64,000 bases of DNA. Origin: Alloalcanivorax gelatiniphagus. Lineage in GTDB: Bacteria; Pseudomonadota; Gammaproteobacteria; Pseudomonadales; Alcanivoracaceae. The DNA is taken from NCBI RefSeq assembly GCF_005938655.1, contig NZ_VCQT01000008.1:1-64000 (forward strand). Reading direction: 5' to 3'. Position 1 is the first letter of the stretch. The number at the start of each line of letters is the position of its first letter. This document shows, in pieces, positions 39,199 through 46,972 of this stretch. Both the position numbers and the translations under genes were made by a program. The notes below the pieces were generated by a model. It saw only the letters and a list, made by a program, of their open reading frames with translations. It had not been told where the DNA came from and did not search any database.

Positions 39199-40548
39199 AT
39201 GGCCCGCCGGCGGCTCCATGAGTTCGTGCGTGCCCTGCGGGGCGCCGGGGTGCGGATCTCCCCGGCGGAGGCGGAGGAGGCCATGCGCGCCGCCGCCCTG
39301 GTGGGCTATGGCGACAAGAACCGCTTCCGCGAAACCCTGGCGCTGACGCTGGTGAAAAGCGAGGAGGAGCGCCCGGACTTCGACCGCTGCTTCGAGACCT
39401 TCTTTCGCTTCGAGGACCAGCAACCGGGCGAGCAGGGCCCGGCGGAGGACGCCGCTGAACCCGCCACGCCCACCCCGCCGGACGCCGAGGGGCTGTCGCC
39501 GCAGGCGGCGGAGCTGGCCGCGCAAAGCGACACCCAGCTGGAGCAGAGTCTGGCCCAGGCCGCCGCCGAGATCGATTTCACCGCCATGCAGGTGATCACC
39601 CAGCAAGGGCTGTTCGCCCGCCGTCTGCTGATGAACATGGGCATGGGCGCGGTGGACGACGAGATCCTGCGTTTGGATGCCTCCCAGCGGCCCGGCGACG
39701 GCGAGCGGGCCGAGGCCCTGCGCGATTGGCGTGGCCGGGTGCGCGAGCGGGCCATGGCCCATGTGCGCCGGCAGTACGACCTGCATGGCCGCGCCCATGG
39801 CCGGGCGCTGCGCGAGCACAGCATGCAGGCGGCGCCGTTCCGCGAGCTGCGCGAGTTCCAGCAGGTGCAGGTGCTGGTGCGGCGCATGGCCCGGCGCCTG
39901 GCCCGTTCCCACCAGCGCCGCCAGAAGAAAGCCCGGCGCGGCGAGCTGGACGCCCGCCGCACCCTGGCCGACAGCCTGCGTTATAACGCCGTGCCGGTGC
40001 ACCTGCACTGGCGCCAGCGGCGCCGTACCCGGGCCAAGGTGCTGGTGGTGTGCGATGTCTCCAGTTCGGTGCGGGACGCGGCCCGTTTCCTGCTGCAGTT
40101 TCTCTACGCCATGACCGATGTGCTGCCACGGGTGCGCAGTTTCGCGTTCGCCGCCCGCTTCGATGAGGTCACCGAGGACTTCGAGCGCTATCCGCCGGAT
40201 GTGGCGGTGGGCCGCATTCTGGACCGGGTGTCCGGCAGCGGCACCGACTACGGCACCATGTTCAAGGAGTTGGAGGAGGCCTGCCGGGGCGACATCGACC
40301 AGAACACCACGCTGATCATTCTCGGCGATGCCCGCAACAATGACCTGCCCGCCGGCGAGCGCCATCTGGCGGACATCGCCCGCCGCGCCCGGCAAGTGTT
40401 CTGGCTCAACCCGGAACCGCCGTCGCGCTGGAACAGCGGCGATGCCATCATGGCCCGCTACCTGCCGTACTGCCGCGCCGCCCGACGCTGCGGCTCACTC
40501 AATGATCTGAGCCGCTTTACCGACGAATTGCTGCGTGGGCTGAACTGA
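39199..40548 (+). CDS. VWA-domain protein, CoxE-like
   Basis: 449 residues. The N-terminal helical region (HEFVRALRGAGVRISPAEAEEAMRAAALVGYGDKNRFRETLALTLVKSEEE) is typical of CoxE-like proteins. The C-terminal von Willebrand A domain (about 275-445) has a complete MIDAS: DVSSS, the Thr of GSGTDYG and the Asp of LGDARNN. Works with the adjacent MoxR ATPase. No coxS/M/L genes are present, so a CO dehydrogenase role is not supported here. Confidence 0.9.
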   Translation: MARRRLHEFVRALRGAGVRISPAEAEEAMRAAALVGYGDKNRFRETLALTLVKSEEERPDFDRCFETFFRFEDQQPGEQGPAEDAAEPATPTPPDAEGLSPQAAELAAQSDTQLEQSLAQAAAEIDFTAMQVITQQGLFARRLLMNMGMGAVDDEILRLDASQRPGDGERAEALRDWRGRVRERAMAHVRRQYDLHGRAHGRALREHSMQAAPFRELREFQQVQVLVRRMARRLARSHQRRQKKARRGELDARRTLADSLRYNAVPVHLHWRQRRRTRAKVLVVCDVSSSVRDAARFLLQFLYAMTDVLPRVRSFAFAARFDEVTEDFERYPPDVAVGRILDRVSGSGTDYGTMFKELEEACRGDIDQNTTLIILGDARNNDLPAGERHLADIARRARQVFWLNPEPPSRWNSGDAIMARYLPYCRAARRCGSLNDLSRFTDELLRGLN

Positions 40549-40569
40549 ATCCGTGGGCTGAACTGAATC
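40534..40569. repeat. Exact 18-bp tandem duplication at converging stop codons
   Basis: The 18-mer CGTGGGCTGAACTGAATC occurs at 40534-40551 and again at 40552-40569. The first copy encodes the last codons and stop of the VWA gene; the second overlaps the stop of the convergent histidine kinase. Confidence 0.9.
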
Positions 40570-42997
40570 AGGGAGACGGCCGGTCGCTCCCGGCAAACGG
40601 CCGGTCGCCGCCGGCGATGCCGCGCAGGGCGGCGTTCAATGCCTGGTTAAGCCGCTGCAGATTCACCGGCTTGGCGATATGACCGATCATGCCGGCATCG
40701 TGGCAAGCGGCGATTTTCTCCGGCACCGCATGGGCGGTAAGCGCGATCACCGGGATCACCGGCAGCCGCCCTTCCCGTTGCAGCCGATGGATGGCACGGG
40801 TGGTTTCGAAGCCATCCGGGTCCGGCATCTCACAATCCATCAGCACCAGATCGAAACCGTCCGGGCGGGCCAGCAGGGTGGCCAGCGCCTCGGCGCCGCT
40901 TTCCGCGGTTTCGCACTCATGGCCGAGCTTGCGGCACAGCCCCTCCGCCACCAGCAGGTTGACGTGATTGTCGTCGACGATCAGCAGGCGCGCCGCCGGG
41001 CCGGTTTCCAGGGCCGGCGCCGTGGGAGCGCGGTCGCCGGTGGCCGCCGCTGGCAGCGGTAAGCGCACCCAGAACAGGGAACCCTGGTATTCCTGGCTTT
41101 CCACTCCGATTTGCCCGCCCATGATCTCCGCCAACTGACGGCAGATCGCCAGCCCCAGGCCGCTGCCGCCGTCGGTGTGGTGACGGCGCTGGCCGGAGCC
41201 GGCCTGCTGGAAGAAGGTGAACAGCATGGGCAACTGGGCGCTGGCGATACCGATACCGGTGTCGCGGACCTCGAACAGCACATAGTCCCGGTTGGCCTCT
41301 TCGCGGCGGGCGCTCACATCGATGGCGCCGTCGTCGGTGAACTTCACCGCGTTGCCGATCAGGTTGACCAGAATCTGCCGCAGCCGCACCGGGTCGCCGA
41401 CGCAATATTCTCCCAGCGACGGGTCCAGGGTCAGGCGCAGCTCGGTGGCCCGGCTGCGGGCGCTTTGTTGGAACGGGGTGATGCATTCTAGCAGCAGGGC
41501 CGGCAGGTCGAAGGGGGTTTGGTCGATGGGCATCTTGCCGGCGTCGAGGCGGGAATAGTCGAGCACATCGTCGATCAGTTCGATCAGCGCGGCGCCGGAT
41601 TGCTCGATCACGTGCAGGTGGCGGCGCTGGCCGTCGTCCAGGGCGGAATCGCGCAGCATGTCCACGGTGCCGATGATGCTGTTCAGTGGCGTGCGGATCT
41701 CGTGGCTGATCACCGCCAGGAATTCGCCCCGGGCACTGAGCGCCGCGTTCAGCTCCCGGGTGCGTTCCTCCACGCGCCGTTCCAGGGCCTCGTTGGTCTC
41801 CAGCTGAATCCGCTCATTGTCGCTTTTCAGCGTGGTCATGCGGTGGGCCAGGGCAAGAGAGAGCAGCAGGGCCTCGACGAAGGTCCCCAGTTGCAGGGCG
41901 TTCTCGATCATCCAGTGGCCGGGAACCAGGTTGAAGGTTTTGAGAATGTAGATGGCGCCGGTCACCGCCAGGGTGGCGAACGCGATCAGAAAGAACAGCG
42001 CCGGGCGGTAGCCCTGGCGGAACTGCCACAGGGCCAGGGCGGCGGCGATAAAGGGCCAGGGGAAGGCGAGGGCCGCCGAGAACTGGATAAAGAAGTCGAA
42101 ATAGGGGATCGCCAGCGGTGCGCTCAGGGCCACCACCACGGCGCTCAATGTCAGCCACAGGTTCAGGGTCGGCGCCCGTTTACGCAGCTCCAGGAACGAG
42201 CAGGAAAACAGCATCGCCAGGGACAGGGTGAGCAGGTTCAACACCGCCAGGGAATATTGGTTCCAGTCCGGGGCGCCGGGCCATAGCCAGCGGTACGCCA
42301 GGCCTTCCCGGGCGAACAGATTGATGCCGAAGCTGGCCAGATAGAACACATACCAAAGGTAGCTGGGCTCGCGGATCGACAGAAAGATCAGCAGGTTGAA
42401 CAGGCACATGATGGCCATGGCGCCAAAATAGAAGCCCTGAAAGAAGCTCAGGCCGCCGTCGGCCAGGTTGAAGCTGTCCGACGAGCGCAGCGACAGGGGA
42501 AAATCGATCACGTTCTTGCCGTGCGCCCGGAACAGCAGAAAACGCTTGCTATCCGGGGGCAGGATCAGAGGAAAAACCAACTGATGGTGGGCCAGGGGGC
42601 GCTGATCAAAGGGTACCTGGTCGCCGCCGACCCAGTGGTCCAGCAGCTGGCCCCGGGGGTCGAACAGATAAAGGTCAAGCCGGTCCAGGTGGGGGCGGGC
42701 GGCGTTCAGGTACCAGCGGTCATCGGCGGATCGGTTGGTCAGCGACAACAAAAACCACTGGTCGCCGTCCCGGAAACCCAGCGTCGGGTAGTTGGCGGTG
42801 AGCCGCTGGCCGCCGCCGTCACGCAGCCGCGCCAGGGCCTGGTCCGGGGTCAGCCGCTGGCCCGCCGCGTCCAGCCAGCGCAGCGCCGGTGCCGCTTCGT
42901 AGTGCTCCTGCTGGCCGTCCAGGGTGAGGGCGGCGCACGGAGCACCCAGCGCCCCGGCCAACATCACCAGGACGAATCTGAAAAATAGCCGCCTCAT
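40568..42997 (-). CDS. Hybrid sensor histidine kinase with 7TMR-DISM sensor
   Basis: 809 residues. Signal peptide, periplasmic 7TMR-DISM extracellular domain (about 30-175), seven membrane spans (about 185-390), a coiled linker, HisKA with the phospho-accepting His in AVISHEIRTPLNSIIG, HATPase (VNLIGNAVKF; VRDTGIGI; GSGLGLAI) and a C-terminal receiver with Asp in LVLMDCEMPDPDG and Lys in HIAKPV. Senses an extracellular ligand, likely a carbohydrate or envelope-derived molecule. No partner regulator or HPt gene lies nearby, so it is an orphan hybrid kinase. Confidence 0.93.
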   Translation of the reverse strand: MRRLFFRFVLVMLAGALGAPCAALTLDGQQEHYEAAPALRWLDAAGQRLTPDQALARLRDGGGQRLTANYPTLGFRDGDQWFLLSLTNRSADDRWYLNAARPHLDRLDLYLFDPRGQLLDHWVGGDQVPFDQRPLAHHQLVFPLILPPDSKRFLLFRAHGKNVIDFPLSLRSSDSFNLADGGLSFFQGFYFGAMAIMCLFNLLIFLSIREPSYLWYVFYLASFGINLFAREGLAYRWLWPGAPDWNQYSLAVLNLLTLSLAMLFSCSFLELRKRAPTLNLWLTLSAVVVALSAPLAIPYFDFFIQFSAALAFPWPFIAAALALWQFRQGYRPALFFLIAFATLAVTGAIYILKTFNLVPGHWMIENALQLGTFVEALLLSLALAHRMTTLKSDNERIQLETNEALERRVEERTRELNAALSARGEFLAVISHEIRTPLNSIIGTVDMLRDSALDDGQRRHLHVIEQSGAALIELIDDVLDYSRLDAGKMPIDQTPFDLPALLLECITPFQQSARSRATELRLTLDPSLGEYCVGDPVRLRQILVNLIGNAVKFTDDGAIDVSARREEANRDYVLFEVRDTGIGIASAQLPMLFTFFQQAGSGQRRHHTDGGSGLGLAICRQLAEIMGGQIGVESQEYQGSLFWVRLPLPAAATGDRAPTAPALETGPAARLLIVDDNHVNLLVAEGLCRKLGHECETAESGAEALATLLARPDGFDLVLMDCEMPDPDGFETTRAIHRLQREGRLPVIPVIALTAHAVPEKIAACHDAGMIGHIAKPVNLQRLNQALNAALRGIAGGDRPFAGSDRPSP

Positions 42998-43028
42998 TTG
43001 ATCCCTTCCCCACCGGCTCGCTGCTGAA

Positions 43029-43044
43029 TGTGATCACTGTCACG
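43029..43044. promoter_or_regulatory. CRP/Vfr-like binding site
   Basis: TGTGA-TCACTG-TCACG matches the CRP pattern TGTGA-N6-TCACA at nine of ten arm positions. It lies in the gap between the divergent histidine kinase (start 42997) and the OMP gene (start 43135). Matching CRP control with the cAMP-making enzyme in this window is inference. Confidence 0.5.
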
Positions 43045-43134
43045 CTCCTTTTACCGTATTTAACGGGCCTTGCGGAGCAGCGCCAACCCCCTCTGGTCAA
43101 ATCTTCTTGATCACCAATGCAAAAGGAGACGCAT

Positions 43135-43686
43135 ATGAAGGTCAGAATTCTCGGTAAGGCAATGGTACTGTCCTGTTCCCTGGTGGCCGGCGGCGCCTTC
43201 GCCGCGGGGCCCTACGTGGGGGCCAACTACAGCCAGATTCAGTACGATAACGACAAGTACGATACCGATACCCTCAAGCTGGACACGGCGGTGGTGCGCG
43301 CCGGTTTCGAGTTCAACGACTACCTGGGGCTGGAGGCCCGTGGTGGCATGGGGGTCAGTGAAGATTCCCAGGGTATTCTGGATTTCGATCTGGACCACAT
43401 GTACGGCGCCTACCTGAAGCTGTCCGCGCCGCTCTCCGAAACCGTTCACCCCTATGTGATCGGTGGCTACACCAAGATGAAAGGCACCGTGAAAGCCGAG
43501 GGCACCGTGGCCGGCGTCAACTACTCGGTGGATGACGATGAGCACTATGAGGGCGAATCCTACGGCGCCGGTCTCGATTTCAATCTCACCGACACGGTCG
43601 GCGCCAACCTGGAATACATGCGCTACTACGACCAGGACGACGAGGAAATCTCCGGCATCAGCGTGGGCCTGCGCTCCGCCTTCTGA
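43135..43686 (+). CDS. Small outer-membrane beta-barrel protein
   Basis: 183 residues from ATG 43135, with AAGGAG six bases upstream. Signal peptide ends ...GGAFA-AGPYVG; the mature part alternates amphipathic strands (YVGANYSQIQY; AVVRAGFEFNDYLGLEARGGMG; VHPYVIGGYTKMKG; YGAGLDFNLTDTVGANLEYMRY) and ends in the C-terminal Phe (GLRSAF) that BAM recognises. Size and pattern fit the OmpA/OmpW-like eight-stranded OMP_b-brl family. The strands are acidic (DNDKYDTDT; DDDEHYEGE), suggesting Ca2+ or cation interaction at most as a guess. Confidence 0.88.
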   Translation: MKVRILGKAMVLSCSLVAGGAFAAGPYVGANYSQIQYDNDKYDTDTLKLDTAVVRAGFEFNDYLGLEARGGMGVSEDSQGILDFDLDHMYGAYLKLSAPLSETVHPYVIGGYTKMKGTVKAEGTVAGVNYSVDDDEHYEGESYGAGLDFNLTDTVGANLEYMRYYDQDDEEISGISVGLRSAF

Positions 43687-43714
43687 CCTCCGGGCAAATC
43701 AATCCGACCCCACC

Positions 43715-43738
43715 GCGCCGGCCCCGTGCCGGCGCTTT
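43715..43738. terminator. Hairpin after the OMP gene
   Basis: Perfect 8-bp stem GCGCCGGC / GCCGGCGC with a 5-base loop, followed by only three T residues. It sits between convergent stops (43686 and 43750), so it is probably a shared, modest terminator. Confidence 0.55.
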
Positions 43739-43749
43739 CCGTTGCGCGG

Positions 43750-45069
43750 TCAGGCCGCCCGCTGTTCGAGGATGCGCCGCAGACGCGGCCGCAGGGCGCT
43801 GGCCACGCCCAGGGACTTCAGCGTCCAGTAGTGGCCGCCCACCACGCGCTGCACCAGCAGCGTCCGGGAGCTGGGCTGGAACTTGAGCATTTCCTCCCAG
43901 GGGGTGGCGCGGGCCTTCTTCACCACGTCCTGGTGCACCCGGGCGGTGGCGAAGTCGTAGGGGGTGTCGGTGACCCCCTGCAGCAGCAACGGTACCCAGG
44001 CGTCGTAGAAATCGTCGCCGACCCGGGTGTCGGCGCGGCGCGCACCGATCTCCAGCAGCGCCTGATCCAGCCGCGCCCAGTCCTCCTCCAGGGCGGCGTC
44101 GGTGAGCGTGGCCATCAGCGCCACGTCCTCCTCCGGCAGCCGTTTCACGGCGCCGAAATCGTAGAACACGATGCTGCCGTCGGTGCGGAACGCGAAGTTG
44201 CCCGGGTGCGGGTCGCAGTGCACCGCGTGCAGCTGGAAAATCTGCCGGGCGAGCAGGTCGAACAGGCGCTCTCCCAGCCGGTTGCGCAGGCTCTGGTCGA
44301 AGCCGTTCTGGTCGTTGACCTGATCCAGCGGCGTGCCTTCTTCCAGGCTCAGGGTCAGCACCGTGGCGCCGGACAGCCCGTCGAACACGCGCGGTATCAC
44401 CACGTCCGTATCGGCGTCGTGGAAGTCGCGGAACTGGCGCAGGTTGTCCGCCTCGCGGTGATAATCCAACTCCTCGTCCAGTTGCTGGCGGATCTCCCGG
44501 AACACCGCGTCCAGGGCGCGCTCGTCCACCCGCAGCAGGCTGCCCAGCTTGAGGATGCGCCGCAGGTGTTTCATGTCCGAGTCGATGGAATTTTTCACCG
44601 CCGGGTACTGCACCTTCACCACCACCGGCTCGCCCTCCAGGGTGGTGGCCCGGTGCACCTGGCCGATGGAGGCGGCGGCGAACGGCGTTTCCTCAAAGTC
44701 CGCGAAACGTTCCGCCACCGGGCCGCCCAGTTCTTTTTCCAACTGGCGGCGGATCACGTGGAAGGGCATGGGGGCGGAGGCATTCTGCAGCACCGCCAGT
44801 TGCTCGCTGATTTCCCGGGGCAGCACGTCCTGCATCTGCGAGGCGATCTGTCCCACCTTCATCACCGCCCCTTTCATCTGCCCCAGGGTGGTGGCCACTT
44901 CCCGGCCGATATGGCGCATCAACTCCTCGCGGCTGGCCTGGCGGTCCTGGTCCGACTGAAACCAGCCCCGGACCTGCTGGCCCGCCACCCGGGTGGCGAT
45001 GGAGGTGGTCATGCCGGTGAGTTTCCAGAACCTGCCGCCGGTGGAGGCGGGCCGGTCGCGTTTGGCCAT
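43750..45069 (-). CDS. ABC1/UbiB/AarF-family kinase-like protein
   Basis: 439 residues from ATG 45069. The family-specific KxGQ motif (KVGQIASQMQ), the Ala-rich loop AAASIGQVHRA that replaces a kinase P-loop, the ion-pair Lys in VVVKVQYP, the catalytic loop HCDPHPGNFAF and the DFG in YDFGAVKRL are all present. ABC1 proteins act in quinone biosynthesis or lipid homeostasis, probably as ATPases. It is not in a ubiquinone operon and lacks the C-terminal membrane anchor of UbiB, so it is more likely a paralog than ubiB. Confidence 0.88.
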   Translation of the reverse strand: MAKRDRPASTGGRFWKLTGMTTSIATRVAGQQVRGWFQSDQDRQASREELMRHIGREVATTLGQMKGAVMKVGQIASQMQDVLPREISEQLAVLQNASAPMPFHVIRRQLEKELGGPVAERFADFEETPFAAASIGQVHRATTLEGEPVVVKVQYPAVKNSIDSDMKHLRRILKLGSLLRVDERALDAVFREIRQQLDEELDYHREADNLRQFRDFHDADTDVVIPRVFDGLSGATVLTLSLEEGTPLDQVNDQNGFDQSLRNRLGERLFDLLARQIFQLHAVHCDPHPGNFAFRTDGSIVFYDFGAVKRLPEEDVALMATLTDAALEEDWARLDQALLEIGARRADTRVGDDFYDAWVPLLLQGVTDTPYDFATARVHQDVVKKARATPWEEMLKFQPSSRTLLVQRVVGGHYWTLKSLGVASALRPRLRRILEQRAA

Positions 45070-45192
45070 GATCTGCTCACAAGTGGAATCGATGGGGCCA
45101 AGACTAGCACGAAAGTTCCGCCCGCCAAGGTGGCGCCAGCGCCCGCACCCGCCGGGCGGGAAATCGCTCCCCAGCCGCCCCGGGCCGTCTTG

Positions 45193-45215
45193 GTCGCGAC
45201 TGAAGTCGCTCCTAC
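45193..45215 (-). repeat. Solo REP copy
   Basis: GTCGCGACTGAAGTCGCTCC followed by TAC: the reverse-complement orientation of the 14250 element, with one mismatch in 23. It lies in the gap between the ABC1 and phasin-like genes and has no inverted partner. Confidence 0.85.
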
Positions 45216-45270
45216 AACAGGGGGGGGCTGGAAGGGGGGCTTTGGCTGGAGAAAGCAAAGCGATGACGCA

Positions 45271-45295
45271 AAAAAAGGGGCCCTATCAGGGCCCC
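45271..45295 (-). terminator. Terminator of the phasin-like gene
   Basis: On the minus strand GGGGCCC, 5-base loop, GGGCCCC, then six T residues. It is 35 bases beyond the stop at 45330. Confidence 0.93.
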
Positions 45296-45329
45296 GCCAA
45301 AGGAGAGTAGGCAGAAAGAATCGAAAGAA

Positions 45330-45785
45330 TCAGGCGTCGGTTTGCTGCTCGGCGTTTCCGGGCTTGCCGGCGCTGGCTTGCTCGCCGGCGGCCAGCAGTT
45401 CCTCGAACAGGCGGCGGCCGCGCTCGCGCACGGTGGCCACGGCGCCGGTGCCGGCCAGCAGCAGTTCATTGCTGGTGTCCGCGTCTTCGCCGCGAACCTG
45501 CTTGCCGGTGTCCACGCACCGCTCGTACAGCTCATGGCGCTTGTGGGGCGCCTCTTCGATCAGTTTGCGAGCACTCACTACGGTGCTGTCCACCAGGCCA
45601 CGGCCGGCCAGCAGCAGAGCGGGCTTGCCTTCGGCGCTTTCGCCGTAGGCCTCGGTACCGCTGCGCAGGTACTTCTCGTAGAGTTCCTCGGAACCTTCGC
45701 CGGCCTTGCTGTAGGCGCCCAGGCCAGCCAGGTAAACTTTGTTGCCCCATTGACGGGCACGGGTCAGGAAATTCACATCAGCCAT
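45330..45785 (-). CDS. Phasin-like / PHA-granule-associated family protein
   Basis: 151 residues with AAGGAGG before the ATG. The opening FLTRARQWGNKVYLAGLGAYSKAGEGSEELYEKYLRSG follows the N-terminal phasin pattern of the PhaI/PhaF type; the remainder is helical, with two similar stretches (PALLLAGRGLVDSTVVSARKLIEEA and ELLLAGTGAVATVRERGRRLFEELLAAG) that look like an internal repeat. Phasins coat storage granules. No phaC gene is near; coating of wax or triacylglycerol bodies is a possible alternative (inference). Confidence 0.78.
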   Translation of the reverse strand: MADVNFLTRARQWGNKVYLAGLGAYSKAGEGSEELYEKYLRSGTEAYGESAEGKPALLLAGRGLVDSTVVSARKLIEEAPHKRHELYERCVDTGKQVRGEDADTSNELLLAGTGAVATVRERGRRLFEELLAAGEQASAGKPGNAEQQTDA

Positions 45786-45942
45786 ACGTTATCCTCCTTA
45801 ACATCGCTGGCCGCAGCATAGGCCGGGTGCCGGAGAGAAGCTGGTGGGTTGTCGAACAATCCAACAGGCGGTGGCCGGGCGGCCCGCCGGGCTGTGACCC
45901 ACCTCCCAGGCCGGGCGCCGAGTCCGACGTGGCGGTGAGGCC

Positions 45943-45956
45943 TGTACGCCCGTACA
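45943..45956. promoter_or_regulatory. 14-bp perfect palindrome in a divergent gap
   Basis: TGTACG-CC-CGTACA in the gap between the phasin-like gene and the gene at 46052. Its position suits an operator; nothing identifies the regulator. Confidence 0.35.
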
Positions 45957-46031
45957 CTCAACGGACGCTCGTAAGGGCCGCGCCTGGCCCCTCCGAACCA
46001 TCGCGCCACGCCGCGTGATCCAGACGTTTTC

Positions 46032-46071
46032 ATGGTCGAGAAAAGCATCGCATGATCGAAAAAAGCATCGC
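46032..46071 (+). repeat. 20-bp tandem duplication of a start region, creating a mini upstream ORF
   Basis: Copy 1 (46032-46051) and copy 2 (46052-46071) differ at two bases: ATGGTCGAGAAAAGCATCGC and ATGATCGAAAAAAGCATCGC. Copy 1 reads MVEKSIA then TGA, whose first bases overlap the real ATG at 46052 (ATGA). Confidence 0.85.
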
Positions 46072-46432
46072 CAAGGTGCCCAGCCGGATCTGGGCCAGCG
46101 GACGCCCCGCCCGCGCCCGGCAGTGGGACGCGGAATTCAATGTGGCCGCCTGGGCACGGCTGTCCGGGCAAGCCGGCACGGTCCAGTTGGTGGTGCGCTA
46201 CCTGGATGCCCGCAACGACCATGTGGTGCTGGTGGACGCCGCCGAGTCCCGTGGGGACGGCAGTGCGCTGCTGTCCGGCACGGTGCGCCTGCGCTTCACC
46301 GATGACGTGGAGCAGGTTCAGCTGTGCCTGCGCCTGTCCGACCCGGCCATGCGCTACGTGGTCGAGGAGCTGTACATGCAGCGCCGTGGCACCGCCCTGC
46401 GGCCCCAGGACAAGTTGATTTCCAATTACTGA
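46052..46432 (+). CDS. Small protein of unknown function
   Basis: 126 residues, MIEKSIAKVPSRIWASG at the start. Mixed strand pattern (GTVQLVVRYLDARNDHVVLVDA; LLSGTVRLRFTDDVEQVQLCLRL) and a C-terminal helix (PAMRYVVEELYMQRRG) suggest a compact soluble domain; no signal peptide or membrane span. Not recognised. A 7-codon upstream ORF made by a tandem duplication ends exactly at its start, suggesting coupled translation. Convergent, by 7 bases of overlap, with the gene ending at 46426. Confidence 0.72.
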   Translation: MIEKSIAKVPSRIWASGRPARARQWDAEFNVAAWARLSGQAGTVQLVVRYLDARNDHVVLVDAAESRGDGSALLSGTVRLRFTDDVEQVQLCLRLSDPAMRYVVEELYMQRRGTALRPQDKLISNY

Positions 46433-46650
46433 CCGGCCGCCCGGCAGCCGCGCGCGGCGCCCCGCGCTTGCTCTTGCTCTTGCTCTTGTTCCGGCCGTTC
46501 GGCCGGTGCTTCCAGATTATCCGTCGCCACCTGCTCACCCACGTCCAGCAAGGATTCAGGCCAGCTCTGGAAGTCCAGGCCGGTCAGACGGTTGAGATTC
46601 TCCAATGCCCTTTCCGGGCACTTTTTATCGACTCGGATCACCTTGTTCAT
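46426..46650 (-). CDS. Small hypothetical protein with Glu-Gln repeats
   Basis: 74 residues. The first half (MNKVIRVDKKCPERALENLNRLTGLDFQSWPESLL) looks like a real folded segment; the second half is low complexity, EQEQEQEQ coded by a GAGCAA hexanucleotide repeat, followed by ARGAARG. The ribosome site is weak (GAGGGGG about 17 bases upstream). Overlaps the end of the convergent gene at 46052-46432 by 7 bases. Confidence 0.5.
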   Translation of the reverse strand: MNKVIRVDKKCPERALENLNRLTGLDFQSWPESLLDVGEQVATDNLEAPAERPEQEQEQEQARGAARGCRAAGQ

Positions 46651-46972
46651 GGTTCGGCCACCGCCCCCTCGGTTTCCTGATGGTCGCGGTCAGTCACCGG
46701 GATCACTGACCGCCAGGGTTCGGGGAGCCAGAATCGTGCCATTTCCGGATTCTCGATAAAGTCTTTTTTATCAGTGGCTTAGCGGCGACTCCCCGGAGTG
46801 GTGGCGGCGTCGGCCGCGTGACTGGACAGGAAGTGACCCACCGCGTCACCCCGATGGCGGCGCAACCGGCCTCGATGATTGGCGATGGCCGGCGCCACGG
46901 CCCTTGCCTTGATGTAAAAGGTATAGGTATGGTGATGCCTGGCTGGTCATTTTGGGCCATAGGATAATAAGT
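46651..46972. other. Intergenic region with an inverted repeat
   Basis: 322 bases between the minus-strand hypothetical gene and the AraC regulator. It holds the 9-bp inverted repeat GCGGTCAGT...ACTGACCGC (46686-46694 and 46705-46713). I see no gene, and no convincing terminator or promoter apart from the AT-rich stretch before the AraC start. Confidence 0.7.
46686..46713. promoter_or_regulatory. 9-bp inverted repeat, operator candidate
   Basis: Perfect arms GCGGTCAGT and ACTGACCGC around a 10-base spacer, 36 bases upstream of the minus-strand small gene (start 46650). No T run, so an operator is more likely than a terminator. Confidence 0.35.

Noticed and set aside
38266-40548. Part of a CO dehydrogenase (cox) cluster
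   Set aside because: Only the CoxD/CoxE-like pair is present; none of the catalytic subunit genes are here.
46466-46495. Microsatellite-like GAGCAA hexamer repeat considered as a CRISPR or VNTR array
   Set aside because: Too short, no spacers, and in frame within a small gene (Glu-Gln repeats).
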